64,000 bases of DNA from Brevundimonas naejangsanensis (GCF_000635915.2 NZ_CP015614.1:1223501-1287500), one strand, 5' to 3'. Positions 8,542-18,054 are shown, counted from the first letter of the stretch. The notes: generated from the letters alone by a model not told the origin. Translations and numbers: made by a program.

Positions 8542-10101
8542 TTGCTGCGGGCAGCCCTGGACCCCAAGGTCTATGAAGAGACCCTGTTCGACGCGCTGGT
8601 CGATGCGCGCGCCCGCTATGGCGACAAGGAGATTCTGGAGGACCAGGATCGCCACCCCCTGACCTATACAGGCCTGATCCGCGCCGCCTTCGTGCTGGGC
8701 CGCAAGATCGCCAAACTGACAAAGTCGGGCGAGCGCGTCGGCGTGCTGCTGCCGTCCAGCGCGGGCGTGGTGGTGACCTTCTTCGCCCTGCACGCCTTCG
8801 GCCGGGTGCCGGTCATGCTGAACTTCACCTCGGGCGAGGCCAATCTGAAGGCGGCGCTGAAGACGGCGGGCGTGAAGAAGATCCTGTCGGCCAAGCGCTT
8901 TGTGACCCAGGCCAAGCTGGACGACCTGGTGGAGACTCTCGGCGAGGTCTCCGAGATCGTCTGGCTGGACGACATCCGCAAGACCATCGGCCTGACCGAC
9001 AAGCTGTACGGCCTCAGCGCGGGCATGGCGCCCAAGCGCTTCCGCGTGAAGACCGATCCGGATTCGGCGGGCGTGGTCCTGTTCACCTCCGGTAGTTTCG
9101 GCGCACCCAAGGGCGTGGTGCTCAGCCAGAAGAACCTGGTCGCCAACGCGCGCCAGGTGGCGGCCCACATCGACCTGGATCCCGACTGGGTGATGTTCAA
9201 CCCGCTGCCGACCTTCCACTGCTTCGGTCTGACCGGCGGGGTGCTGCTGCCCCTGTTGCAGGGGCTGAAGGCGTTTGAATACCCCTCTCCGCTGCACGCC
9301 AAGCAGATCACCGACCTGCTGCCCCAGGTGAAGGCGTCGATCCTGTTCGCCACCGACACCTTCCTGAACCAGTACGCCCGCGTGGCCGAGCCCGGCGACT
9401 TCGCCACCCTGCAGTTCGCCGTGGCGGGCGCAGAGAAGGTGCGCGACGAGACGCGCCAGATGTTCAACACCAAGTTCGGCGGCGTCGAACTGCTGGAAGG
9501 CTATGGCGCCACCGAGGCGGCGCCAGTCGTCGCCGTGAACCATCCCGACCGCAACCGGCCGGGCACGGTGGGCCAGATCCTGCCGGGCATGGAGTACCGG
9601 ATCGAACCGGTCGAGGGCATTGCGGTCGGCGGCCGCCTGTTCCTGCGGGGCCCGAACGTGATGGAAGGCTATATCTCGCCGAACGACCCGGACAATCTGG
9701 AGCCTCTGGCCGACGGCTGGCACGACACGGGCGACATCGTCGACATCGACGCCGAGGGCTACATCACCATTCTGGGGCGCGTGAAGCGCTTCGCCAAGAT
9801 CGGCGGCGAGATGGTGTCTCTGACCGCCGTCGAAGGCATGGCCGGCGCCGTCTGGCCGGCTGGCCACCACGCGGTGGTCGCCATCCCTGACAGCAAGAAG
9901 GGCGAGCGCCTGGTGCTGGTCACCGACGTCGCAGGAGCCGAGAGCGCTCAGCTGACGGAGTGGGCCCGCGAAAACGGAGCGCCCGAACTGGCCGTGCCAA
10001 AGCGGATCATCAAGGTCGACAGCATTCCCGTCCTGGGCACCGGCAAGACCGACTATGTGACGATCCAGAAGCGGGTCGAGAATGAATTGAAGGGCGCCTG
10101 A
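8542..10101 (+). CDS. AMP-binding acyl-CoA/acyl-ACP ligase, Aas C-terminal-domain type
   Basis: A 519-residue ANL-superfamily enzyme that adenylates a fatty acid and loads it on a thiol carrier. The P-loop is LFTSGSFGAPKGVVLS, the adenylate motif is YGATEAAP, and HDTGDIVDIDAEGYITILGRVKRFAKIGGE is the hinge. The sequence resembles the ligase half of Aas (acyl-ACP synthetase / acylglycerophosphoethanolamine acyltransferase), but no acyltransferase domain is attached. The start is set at TTG 8542 because AAGGAGG (8529-8535) ends 6 bases upstream and the homology begins just after; the longer open frame (from 8371) runs through the leader hairpins. Confidence 0.82.
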   Translation: MLRAALDPKVYEETLFDALVDARARYGDKEILEDQDRHPLTYTGLIRAAFVLGRKIAKLTKSGERVGVLLPSSAGVVVTFFALHAFGRVPVMLNFTSGEANLKAALKTAGVKKILSAKRFVTQAKLDDLVETLGEVSEIVWLDDIRKTIGLTDKLYGLSAGMAPKRFRVKTDPDSAGVVLFTSGSFGAPKGVVLSQKNLVANARQVAAHIDLDPDWVMFNPLPTFHCFGLTGGVLLPLLQGLKAFEYPSPLHAKQITDLLPQVKASILFATDTFLNQYARVAEPGDFATLQFAVAGAEKVRDETRQMFNTKFGGVELLEGYGATEAAPVVAVNHPDRNRPGTVGQILPGMEYRIEPVEGIAVGGRLFLRGPNVMEGYISPNDPDNLEPLADGWHDTGDIVDIDAEGYITILGRVKRFAKIGGEMVSLTAVEGMAGAVWPAGHHAVVAIPDSKKGERLVLVTDVAGAESAQLTEWARENGAPELAVPKRIIKVDSIPVLGTGKTDYVTIQKRVENELKGA

Positions 10102-10183
10102 CAAGGCGCTTGCCGTTCGCCGCCAGTGTCATAACCTCAACGGTTCGGTCCCGCTCTCGGGACGCCACGACCGAGGAGACTTC

Positions 10184-10594
10184 ATGGCTCGACGTTCGAC
10201 ATCCCTGGCCGGCTGGGAGCCGCATTTCCTCAGCCTTCTCAGACTTGTCTCCGGCCTGCTGCTGCTTCAGCACGGCGCGCAGAAGGTCCTCGGCTTTCCC
10301 CCCGGCGGACGCGGCGGCGGGATCGACCTGTCGACGCTGGCGGGCTGGTCCGGACCAATCGAACTGGTCGGCGGCGTGCTGATGGTGCTTGGCCTGTTCA
10401 GCCGCCCGACCGCCTTCATCCTGTCCGGCTTCACCGCCGCAGCCTACTGGATGGTCCACGCGCCGCAGAGCCCCTACCCCATCAACAACGGCGGGGAACT
10501 GGCGGCCCTCTACTGCTTCGTCTTCCTGTATCTGGTCTTCGCCGGACCGGGGCCGTGGTCTCTGGACAGCGCCCTGCGCGGCGGCCGACGCTGA
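10184..10594 (+). CDS. DoxX family membrane protein
   Basis: A 136-residue protein with about four hydrophobic segments. The signature FLSLLRLVSGLLLLQHGAQKVLGFP (with the QHGxQKxxG motif) and GPIELVGGVLMVLGLFSRPTAF identify the DoxX family of inner-membrane proteins, whose biochemical role is mostly unknown (redox or quinone-linked in some). A clear GAGGAG lies just before the ATG. It is 82 bases downstream of the acyl ligase on the same strand and could share its transcript. Confidence 0.88.
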   Translation: MARRSTSLAGWEPHFLSLLRLVSGLLLLQHGAQKVLGFPPGGRGGGIDLSTLAGWSGPIELVGGVLMVLGLFSRPTAFILSGFTAAAYWMVHAPQSPYPINNGGELAALYCFVFLYLVFAGPGPWSLDSALRGGRR

Positions 10595-10615
10595 CACGCG
10601 CGACGCGGCGTCCGG

Positions 10616-11371
10616 TCAGCCGATCCGGACGCCCGTCATAGAGATCGAACCGCCGTCGATCACATCATTGAAGAAGCTCAAGGGCTCGCCGGGCGCCTGC
10701 TGGGCGGCGACATAAAGCAGCGGCAGATAGTGCTCGTCCGTCGGCACGCTGAGCTGCGCCTGCTCGGCCAGATGGACCCAGTCGATCAGGGCGTCATGGT
10801 CGCCCGCCATGAAGGCGCGTTTCACCGCCTCATTGAAATCGACCGCCCAGTAGTACGGCTCGCCGCCCGCCCGCTTCCACGTCCGCAGATTGTGCACGAA
10901 GTCGCCCGAGCCAGCGACGATCACGCCCTCATGGCGCAAGGGCCGCAGACGCTTGGCCAGTTCATAATGACCACGGGCGTCAATGGTGCGATCCAGCGAA
11001 AGTTGCACCACGGGCACGTCGGCGTCGGGCCAGACGTGCGCCAGCACGGACCAGGTTCCGTGATCGAGGCCCCACTGGGTTGTCTGCACGGCGCCGGTCA
11101 GTTCCGACACGCGGCTGGCCAAGGCGGGAGACCCTGGCGCGGGATATTGCATGGCATGAAGTTCAGCCGGAAAGCCCCCGAAATCATGGATGGTTTCCGG
11201 TAGTTCCTGCGCCGTCACGCCCAAACCCTGCGTCTCCCAGTGAGCCGAGATCATGACCACGCCTTTCGGCCTTCCGATCTCCTGCCCCAAGGTCCGCCAG
11301 GCGTCGGCGAAAGGACCGCCTAGGGCGTTCATGGGCGAACCATGACCAAAAAACACTGCGGGCTGGCGCAT
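10616..11371 (-). CDS. 4,5-DOPA dioxygenase extradiol family (YgiD-like)
   Basis: A 251-residue LigB/DODA-superfamily protein. The N-terminal FFGHGSPMNAL carries the first metal-binding histidine, with further candidate ligands in ISAHWETQ and AGSGDFVHNL, and a conserved WAVDFNEAVK. Such enzymes open catecholic rings using non-haem Fe or Zn; the bacterial YgiD type acts on DOPA in vitro but its natural substrate is uncertain. It faces doxX in a convergent arrangement with a 21-base gap. The GTP-free, soluble architecture and full length suggest an intact gene. Confidence 0.88.
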   Translation of the reverse strand: MRQPAVFFGHGSPMNALGGPFADAWRTLGQEIGRPKGVVMISAHWETQGLGVTAQELPETIHDFGGFPAELHAMQYPAPGSPALASRVSELTGAVQTTQWGLDHGTWSVLAHVWPDADVPVVQLSLDRTIDARGHYELAKRLRPLRHEGVIVAGSGDFVHNLRTWKRAGGEPYYWAVDFNEAVKRAFMAGDHDALIDWVHLAEQAQLSVPTDEHYLPLLYVAAQQAPGEPLSFFNDVIDGGSISMTGVRIG

Positions 11372-11491
11372 AATCTTAACCGTGCTGCTTCTTGGGCGTT
11401 ACGGCTCCGGGGAGAGTGAAATACGATGCTTATACAGCAACTGCGTCGGTGCCTAATCTAGGCGCTCTATCCGGAGCGGCAAGAGGCTCCG

Positions 11492-11956
11492 TCAAGAATC
11501 CGCCAGGCCGATGGGGCAGATGCGCTGATAGAACGCCGGCTCGCCCGGAACCCGCGCGCCTCGCGACAGCAGAAAGCGATGCTCGACCACCATGGCCTGC
11601 TGTTCGATGTTCAGGCCGATCCATTCACAGCGGTCATCGACGGGATAGGCGTAGGCGCCCGGCCCGTCGCCCGCCTTCAGCTTGCCGGTCAGCAGGTTGA
11701 CGCCGTTCTGCGCCTGCCAGACGTGGACCAGTTCGTGGATGAAGACCGCCTGCGTTCTCAGCGGCGCCTGCGACAGGTCCGGCGCCAGCGTCGCACTGGG
11801 CCAGACGATCCAGTCACGTCCAAACCAGCGCCCCGGCACGAAGGCGCGATCGAACGGCCAGGGCGAGCCCAGAAAGCGGATGTCGTCCAGCCGCAGGTCG
11901 CGTCCGAACACCTCGCGCGCCAGCGCCGCCTCGCCGTGGGCTAAGGGTCGGATCAT
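11492..11956 (-). CDS. Putative gluzincin-like zinc peptidase, unknown function
   Basis: A 154-residue protein with HELVHVWQ (about residues 79-86), an HExxH zinc-binding motif followed by W-Q, and a downstream IEQQAMVVEHR that could supply the third ligand glutamate. This pattern is seen in small uncharacterised metallopeptidase-like domains often linked to extracellular proteins. No signal peptide is obvious. Its ATG overlaps the stop codon of the upstream VanY-like gene (ATGA), so the pair is coupled, which hints at a shared cell-wall context. Activity is inferred from the motif only. Confidence 0.65.
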   Translation of the reverse strand: MIRPLAHGEAALAREVFGRDLRLDDIRFLGSPWPFDRAFVPGRWFGRDWIVWPSATLAPDLSQAPLRTQAVFIHELVHVWQAQNGVNLLTGKLKAGDGPGAYAYPVDDRCEWIGLNIEQQAMVVEHRFLLSRGARVPGEPAFYQRICPIGLADS

Positions 11957-12810
11957 CGACCGACCCACTCCCAGTGCCAGGGCTCATAGACGTAGGGCAC
12001 GAAGCCGAACCGCCCGGCGTTCTTGACCAGCCAGCGATAGGTCGGCGTCTGGCTCATGTGACGGCGGCTGTGAACATCGGTGGAATCGACCCCCATGCCC
12101 TGCAGGTGGCCGACATACAGATCCACCGCCGTGCCGGTCCGGTGGGGCGAGCAGACGGCGCGGCGCAGGCCGTCGCAATTGCCGTCACGCGCACATCGGG
12201 CGGCGTCGGCCTCCGGGTCGCGAAAGGAAGAGAAGACGCGCAGCAGTTCCGGCTCGGCGGCGATCTCGGGGACTTCGGCGCGCGCCGCCGTGGCCATCGC
12301 GCGATAGGCGTCCAGCACGTCGCGACGCAGCAGGCGCGTCAGACGCTCGGCGTGTTCCTCGCCTGTCGTCAGATAGGCCAGGTCGGAGACGGGCGGCGGA
12401 TCAGGGCACTCTCCCCTCACCCGCGCCATGACGAAGGGCCGCCGCTCCTGCCACAGGCCCCGCAACACCTGAAACGTCGCCTGATCGAAGCGCCCGCTGG
12501 CCGCCAGTCCGTAACGCCCCTGAAACCCCGCCAAGGCCTCCGCGAACCCTGCCGATGTCGGATCGCAGGGCGAACCGACCTCATGCTGGATCAGCGGCAC
12601 ATAGGCTTCCCAGCCTAGTTCCGACGGCCCGAACGGAACCCACTCCAGCGCATATAAGGAGATGGCGTTCGCCTGGGCCGTATCGTCCCAGGCGCCGGGC
12701 GCCCGGTCGCAGATCTGGGCGGTCGGTGCGGGTTCCGGCGCCTCGGCGTAAGCCTGTCCGGCGACGGCGGCGGCCAAGGCGGCGATAACGGAGGCGGACG
12801 CTTTCCACAT
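11953..12810 (-). CDS. D-alanyl-D-alanine carboxypeptidase-like (VanY, M15B) protein
   Basis: A 285-residue exported protein. The ATG at 12808-12810 opens a signal peptide (MWKASASVIAALAAAVAGQAYA). The C-terminal half carries the M15 signatures SPHRTGTAVDLYVG (zinc-binding His and Asp, about residues 208-221) and EPWHWEWVG at the very end (catalytic Glu and zinc His). It should trim D-Ala from peptidoglycan peptides in the periplasm. The central part (FQGRYGLAASGRFDQATF) resembles a peptidoglycan-binding repeat. A longer open frame to 13059 lacks a signal-type start and was rejected. Confidence 0.82.
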   Translation of the reverse strand: MWKASASVIAALAAAVAGQAYAEAPEPAPTAQICDRAPGAWDDTAQANAISLYALEWVPFGPSELGWEAYVPLIQHEVGSPCDPTSAGFAEALAGFQGRYGLAASGRFDQATFQVLRGLWQERRPFVMARVRGECPDPPPVSDLAYLTTGEEHAERLTRLLRRDVLDAYRAMATAARAEVPEIAAEPELLRVFSSFRDPEADAARCARDGNCDGLRRAVCSPHRTGTAVDLYVGHLQGMGVDSTDVHSRRHMSQTPTYRWLVKNAGRFGFVPYVYEPWHWEWVGR

Positions 12811-12928
12811 GCCCGCAGCAGGCCTCAGGATGAGAGTCGCCGCAAGCCCTCGCGGTCTTCGCGCCTGCGCCGAAAACCTGCATGCTGACGATTGCGGCCG
12901 ACTCGCGCCGCGATCGGGCCGTGACCGC

Positions 12929-14314
12929 ATGACCGCAACCGCCGCGCCTTCGTCCGCCACAGCTGCGCCCGACGCGCCGCGCCGCTCCAACGCCATCCTG
13001 GCCGCCTTCTCAGGGCCGTGCCTGCCGCTGGCGGCTTTCGGCGTGGCCCTGCCCGTCACCCTGCCGGAGTTCTACGCCACCCATGTCGGGATCGAGATGG
13101 GCATGGTGGCGGCTGTCTTCATGGCGGTGCGGCTGATTGATATCGTCTTCGACCCCTTTATCGGCTGGGGCATGGACAGGACGCGCACGCGGCTGGGCCG
13201 CTATCGCCCGTGGATGGCCGTGGCGACGCCCATCCTGATGCTGGCCGCGCTGATGATGTTCGTGACGGTCCAGCCGGGCGCCGGGCCGATCTACCTGTTC
13301 GCCTGGCTGCTGGTGCTCTACCTCGGTTTTTCGATGGGAACGCTGGGCCAGCTGGGCTGGGCCGCCGTTCTGGCGCCTCAGTACGACCAGCGCAGCCGCG
13401 TCTATGGCTGGTGGCAGGTGTTCAACATCATCGGCGTGATCCTGATCCTGATCCTGCCGACCATCGTGGTGAAGACGGGCCTGGGGAACTACGTCGACGG
13501 GGTGCGCATCATGGGCTGGGCCATCATCATCGCCCTGCCTCTGACCATCGGCTTGGCCATGGTCGCCGTACCCGAGCCGGTTAACGCAGGCGCCGCGCCG
13601 CACGGCGGTCCGCGCGCCTATCTGGCCCTGTTCAGGATGAAGACGGTGCGCAAGCTGCTGGTCGCCGACCTGCTGCTGGGCATTGCGCCGGGCATCACCG
13701 GGTCGCTGCTGTTCTTCTTCTTCGGCCAGATCAAGGGCTACGACCACACCCAGGCGTCGCTGTTCATGCTGATCTACTTCATGGCCGGGCTGGTAGGCGC
13801 GCCCATCTGGGCCTGGCTGGCGACCCGGATCGGCAAGGATCGCGCCCTGGCCGTGGCCAGCCTGATCTTCGCCGTCTTCTACGTCGGCGCGACCTTGGTT
13901 CCGGGCGGGAACTTCGCCCTGACGGCGGTCGCCATGTTCATCGCCGGCCTGCCCTATGCGGCGGGCTTGTTCCTGCTGCGCGCCATGATGGCGGACGCCG
14001 GCGACGAGGTGCGGCTGGAGACGGGCGTGGACCGCACTGGCCTGATGTTCTCCATCCTGTCGGCCACGACCAAGATGGGGCACGTCTTCGCCCTGCTGCC
14101 CTACGCCATCCTGCCGCTGGTCGGGTTCAAACCTCTCCCGGGACCAGAGGGGAACAGCGACTTCTCCTTGTTGATGCTGCAGATCCTGTTCATCGCCGTG
14201 CCGGGCCTGCTATTGGCGGCCACCACCTGGGTGCTGAAGGGCTATCCCCTGACCGCTCAACGACACGATGAAATCCGCGCCGCCCTGGCGCAAAGAGACG
14301 CCGGACACGCCTGA
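12929..14314 (+). CDS. MFS transporter, glycoside-pentoside-hexuronide (GPH):cation symporter type
   Basis: A 461-residue inner-membrane carrier with about 12 hydrophobic segments. The loop FDPFIGWGMDRTRTRLGRYRPW matches the conserved GPH loop (DPxxGxxxDRTxSRxGRxRPW). Such proteins import sugars or sugar-like solutes with H+ or Na+. The substrate is unknown. The ATG at 12929 is used since homology begins soon after; the open frame extends upstream into the promoter region shared with the VanY-like gene. Its TGA directly precedes the mazG ATG. Confidence 0.85.
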   Translation: MTATAAPSSATAAPDAPRRSNAILAAFSGPCLPLAAFGVALPVTLPEFYATHVGIEMGMVAAVFMAVRLIDIVFDPFIGWGMDRTRTRLGRYRPWMAVATPILMLAALMMFVTVQPGAGPIYLFAWLLVLYLGFSMGTLGQLGWAAVLAPQYDQRSRVYGWWQVFNIIGVILILILPTIVVKTGLGNYVDGVRIMGWAIIIALPLTIGLAMVAVPEPVNAGAAPHGGPRAYLALFRMKTVRKLLVADLLLGIAPGITGSLLFFFFGQIKGYDHTQASLFMLIYFMAGLVGAPIWAWLATRIGKDRALAVASLIFAVFYVGATLVPGGNFALTAVAMFIAGLPYAAGLFLLRAMMADAGDEVRLETGVDRTGLMFSILSATTKMGHVFALLPYAILPLVGFKPLPGPEGNSDFSLLMLQILFIAVPGLLLAATTWVLKGYPLTAQRHDEIRAALAQRDAGHA

Positions 14315-15103
14315 ATGACCCACCCCGTCGACCGCCTGAAAGAGATCATGGTTCGCCTGCGCGATCCGAACGGCGGCTGCCCCTGGGACGTGGAGCAAAC
14401 CTTCCAGACGATCGCCCCCTATACGATCGAGGAAGCCTATGAGGTCGCCGACGCCATCGAGCGTGGCGACATGGACGAACTGAGGGTCGAACTGGGCGAC
14501 CTGCTGTTCCAGGTTGTCTTCCACTCGCGCATGGCCGAGGAGGCCGGGCATTTCCGGCTGGAAGACGTGGCCGAGGCTATGGCCGACAAGTTGGTCCGCC
14601 GCCATCCGCACGTCTTCGGCGACGAGGCCGCCAAGGCCACCGGCCCGGCCCAGAAGGCCCGTTGGGAAGACATCAAAGCGGCCGAGCGCAAGGCCAAGGA
14701 ACAGCACGGCGTGCTGGACGACGTGCCGGTCGGCCTGCCCGCCCTGACCCGCGCCGCCAAGCTGACCAAGCGCGCAGGCCGCGTCGGCTTCGACTGGCCC
14801 TCGACCGACGAGGTGTTCGATAAGCTGGCCGAAGAGGTTCAGGAACTGCGCGCCGAAATCGCGGCGGGCGACAAGGACAAGGCGCGCGAGGAACTGGGCG
14901 ACCTGCTGTTCGTGGTCGCCAACCTGGCCCGCAAACTGGAAGTCGAACCGGAAGACGCCCTGCGCGCCGCCAACGCAAAATTCGTGCGTCGCTTCGAGTT
15001 CATTGAAACCGAACTGCAAAAGGGCGGCCGCACGCCGGAACAGTCCGACCTGCGAGAAATGGACGCCCTGTGGGACGCCGCAAAGGCGGCCGAGCGAGCC
15101 TGA
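14315..15103 (+). CDS. mazG: Nucleoside triphosphate pyrophosphohydrolase MazG
   Basis: A 262-residue tandem MazG protein. Domain 1 begins with LRDPNGGCPWDVEQTFQTI and has EELxxELGDLLFQVVFHSRMAEE-type metal ligands (DELRVELGDLLFQ); domain 2 repeats this with REELGDLLFVVANLARKL near residue 190. It hydrolyses NTPs (and damps ppGpp-dependent responses in E. coli). It starts immediately after the transporter stop codon, suggesting cotranscription, and converges on the antiporter gene with a 1-base gap. Confidence 0.95.
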   Translation: MTHPVDRLKEIMVRLRDPNGGCPWDVEQTFQTIAPYTIEEAYEVADAIERGDMDELRVELGDLLFQVVFHSRMAEEAGHFRLEDVAEAMADKLVRRHPHVFGDEAAKATGPAQKARWEDIKAAERKAKEQHGVLDDVPVGLPALTRAAKLTKRAGRVGFDWPSTDEVFDKLAEEVQELRAEIAAGDKDKAREELGDLLFVVANLARKLEVEPEDALRAANAKFVRRFEFIETELQKGGRTPEQSDLREMDALWDAAKAAERA

Positions 15104-15104
15104 G

Positions 15105-16733
15105 CTAGATGTAGCGCAACTCCTGCAGATCGATCTCGCGGATCAGCTTGCGGGCCGTTTCTTCATCAATGAGCCGTTGGCGGCCGAGGCGGACCAGTTC
15201 CTCTCGCTCGGCGGCAAGCCCTGCCAGTCGAAGGCGGCGCTCGATGTCATCGGAGCGACGAGCCTGGACCACGGCGTCATCCTCCATGCTGGCGCGCATG
15301 TCGATGCGGTGCCGATAGACCTCCATGACCCGTGTCGCGGTTTCGGTGTAGAAGTCGGGGTCCGCCTTGCCCTCGGCCATCAAGTGCTGGGCGTCCTCGA
15401 TGGCACGGATGGCGGCCCAGGCGGCGGCGACACGAGAGCGGTTTTCCTCGGCCTCATGGTCATCCTCGGGCGGCAGTTGGACGCCTTTCAACAGGCGCGG
15501 CAGGGCGATGGTCGCCAGCACCAGCGAGACGATGATCACGCCCGCCGCCAGAAAGATGGCCAGGTTGCGCGCCGGCATCGGCGACCCGTCGCCCAGATAC
15601 AAAGGCAAGGTCAGGATACCGGCCAGGGTGATTGCTCCGCGCACGCCCGCCAGAGACATGACCGCCACGAGCCTCAAACCGACCTTGGGCTGGGCGCGAC
15701 GGCCCTTGCGGCGGAACAGGGTCAGCTTCAGCGAGGTCCACACCCAGACGAAGCGCAACGCCGCCAGGGCTGCGACGATGGCGAAGACGTAAACGGCCAG
15801 CCACCATAGCTCGCTGTGCTGGGTCGTGCGGATCACCTCGGCCGCGCGCGCCATAATGGAGGGCATCTGCTCGCCCAGGATGACGAAGATCAGGCCGTTG
15901 CCGACGAACTGGACCGTGTCCCACACCACGGCGCGGCGAATGCGGGTCGCGGCCAGGGCCGATCCCTGCCGCTCGGCGAAGCTCATGGTCACGCCCGCCG
16001 CCACCGCCGCCAGGATGCCCGAAGCATGGATGGTTTCCGCCGCCAGATAGGCCGCGAAGGGCATCAGCAGGCTGATCAGGATCTGGCCGCCGACATCCTC
16101 GCCCCAGCGACGGCTGATGAAGGCCTTCACCAGCCCTATAGCCAGGGTGACGCCGATGCCGACCGCCACGCCCGCCAGAGCCAGCCAGGCGAAGGTCCCA
16201 AAAGCGCTGCTCAGGGAAAAGGCGCCGGTCGTCGCCGCGATCACGGCGATCCGCATGCAGGTCAGGCCGCTGGCGTCGTTCAGCAGCGATTCGCCTTCCA
16301 GGATGTGCATCAGCCGCTTGGGTATCGGCGCCCGCCCAGCGATGGCCTGGACGGCTATCGGGTCCGTCGGCGACAGGATGGCCGCCAGGGCGAAGGCCAC
16401 CGCCAGGGGCATGGTCGGGATCATCCAGTGGATCAGAAAGCCCAGCCCCAGAACGGTGAAGACCACCAGTCCCAGCGCCAGCTCCAGGATCACCACCTTG
16501 TCCCGAAACAGGGCTTCCTTGGGGATGCGCCAGCCGTCCACGAACAGCAGCGGCGGAAGGAACAGCAGGAAGAAGACGTCCGGCTTCAGATCGACCGACT
16601 CGCCGGTGATCAGCACCACCCCGGCCCCCAGCGCGATCTGCACCAGAGGCAGGGCGATGCGCGTGATGCGAGCCACCCATCCCGACAGCACCACGGCCAG
16701 CAACAGGAAGAGGATGGTCTCGATCAGGTGCAT
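15105..16733 (-). CDS. Na+/H+ antiporter, CPA1 (NhaP/NHE) family
   Basis: A 542-residue inner-membrane antiporter. About 12 hydrophobic segments fill residues 1-410, including LSPTDPIAVQAI and SLLNDASG, the ion-site motifs of CPA1 exchangers (the ND pair), and RGAITLAGILTLPL near residue 355. The C-terminal 130 residues are hydrophilic and helical with many charged residues, as in bacterial NhaP-like proteins, and may sense pH or nucleotides. It lies 7 bases downstream of hflX on the same strand, so probably at the end of the hfq-hflX transcript. Confidence 0.9.
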   Translation of the reverse strand: MHLIETILFLLLAVVLSGWVARITRIALPLVQIALGAGVVLITGESVDLKPDVFFLLFLPPLLFVDGWRIPKEALFRDKVVILELALGLVVFTVLGLGFLIHWMIPTMPLAVAFALAAILSPTDPIAVQAIAGRAPIPKRLMHILEGESLLNDASGLTCMRIAVIAATTGAFSLSSAFGTFAWLALAGVAVGIGVTLAIGLVKAFISRRWGEDVGGQILISLLMPFAAYLAAETIHASGILAAVAAGVTMSFAERQGSALAATRIRRAVVWDTVQFVGNGLIFVILGEQMPSIMARAAEVIRTTQHSELWWLAVYVFAIVAALAALRFVWVWTSLKLTLFRRKGRRAQPKVGLRLVAVMSLAGVRGAITLAGILTLPLYLGDGSPMPARNLAIFLAAGVIIVSLVLATIALPRLLKGVQLPPEDDHEAEENRSRVAAAWAAIRAIEDAQHLMAEGKADPDFYTETATRVMEVYRHRIDMRASMEDDAVVQARRSDDIERRLRLAGLAAEREELVRLGRQRLIDEETARKLIREIDLQELRYI

Positions 16734-16740
16734 GACGGGA

Positions 16741-18054
16741 TCAGTCGATCACGTCCGGATACAGCCGTTCAAGTCGCCCTAGCGCGGCGGGATGCAGTCG
16801 AACCGTCAGATGGACCCGGCCGTCATCATCCGTCTCGCGCCCCGTCACCCGGCCGTTGGCGTAGAGCCACGCCAGCAGGTCGCCGCGATGCGGTTCGACC
16901 GTAAGCTGCGTGTCGGGGTCGTCGTCGATCAGGGCTGCGATGGTTTCGCGAAGCGCCTCGATCCCCTCGCCTGTCCACGCGGACACAGCCACCGCCGATC
17001 CCTCGCGCGCCAGACGTTCGGCCTGACCCACCACGGTTTCCCGCGTCTCGGGCTCCAGCAGGTCGATCTTGTTCCAGACCTCCAGGATGCGGCGCGTCTT
17101 GCCTTCCGGCGTCGGGATCTGCTCCAGCACCGTCTCGACGTCCTTGGCCTGGGCGGCGCTGTCGGGCGAGGCGATGTCGCGCACGTGCAGGATCAGGTCC
17201 GCCTCGCCCACCTCCTCCAGCGTGGCGCGGAAGCTCTCGACCAGTTCGTGCGGCAGGTCGGAGACAAAGCCCACGGTGTCAGCGATGATGGCCGGACGCC
17301 CCTGCGGCAGACGAATGGTGCGCTGGGTCGTGTCCAGGGTGGCGAACAACAGGTCCTTGGCCATTACTTCGGCCCCGGTCAGCCGGTTGAACAGCGTGGA
17401 CTTCCCAGCATTGGTGTAACCGACCAGGGCGACAGACGGGAACGGGACCTGTTTGCGCGCCTTGCGGTGCAGGCCGCGCGTGCGCCGCACCTCTTCCAGT
17501 TCGGCCTTCAACCGGACGATGCGGTCGGCGATCATCCGCCGGTCCAGCTCGATCTGGGTTTCGCCGGGACCGCCGACGCCGCCCGTGCCGCCGCGTTGGC
17601 GCTCCAGGTGGGTCCAGGTGCGGACAAGGCGCGAGCGTTCGTATTCCAGCCGGGCCAGCTCGACCTGGAGGCGACCTTCACGCGTGCGGGCGCGACGGCC
17701 GAAGATCTCGAGGATCAGTCCGGTTCGGTCGATGACCTTGATGTCCCAGAACCGTTCCAGGTTGCGCTGCTGCACCGGAGTCAGCTGGTCGTCGACGACG
17801 ACCGCCTCGGCGTCGGCCGCCAGGATCAGGGCCGCGATTTCTTCCAGCTTGCCTCGTCCGATCAGGGTGGCGGGCGTGACGGAGCGCAGGCGAACGATCT
17901 CCTGCGCTCGGACATCAAGATCCAGCGCCTGGGCCAGGCCCACGGCTTCTTCCAGGCGTTCGGAAGCATGGCGCGCATTGTCGCCGCGACGGTCGGGATG
18001 GATAACGACGGCCCGGATCAGCGGGACGGCGTGGTCAATGAGTTTGGAGGTCAA
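16741..18054 (-). CDS. hflX: GTPase HflX
   Basis: A 437-residue ribosome-associated GTPase that splits or rescues stalled 50S/70S ribosomes under stress. The N-terminal HflX domain includes RTGLILEIFGRRARTREGRLQVELA and the Gly-rich linker (GGTGGVGGPGETQIE). The G domain has G1 GYTNAGKST (about residue 207), G3 DTVGF, and G4 NKID. The start codon is TTG (18052-18054) directly abutting the TGA of hfq, so translation is probably coupled. The order hfq-hflX is conserved across proteobacteria. Confidence 0.95.
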   Translation of the reverse strand: MTSKLIDHAVPLIRAVVIHPDRRGDNARHASERLEEAVGLAQALDLDVRAQEIVRLRSVTPATLIGRGKLEEIAALILAADAEAVVVDDQLTPVQQRNLERFWDIKVIDRTGLILEIFGRRARTREGRLQVELARLEYERSRLVRTWTHLERQRGGTGGVGGPGETQIELDRRMIADRIVRLKAELEEVRRTRGLHRKARKQVPFPSVALVGYTNAGKSTLFNRLTGAEVMAKDLLFATLDTTQRTIRLPQGRPAIIADTVGFVSDLPHELVESFRATLEEVGEADLILHVRDIASPDSAAQAKDVETVLEQIPTPEGKTRRILEVWNKIDLLEPETRETVVGQAERLAREGSAVAVSAWTGEGIEALRETIAALIDDDPDTQLTVEPHRGDLLAWLYANGRVTGRETDDDGRVHLTVRLHPAALGRLERLYPDVID

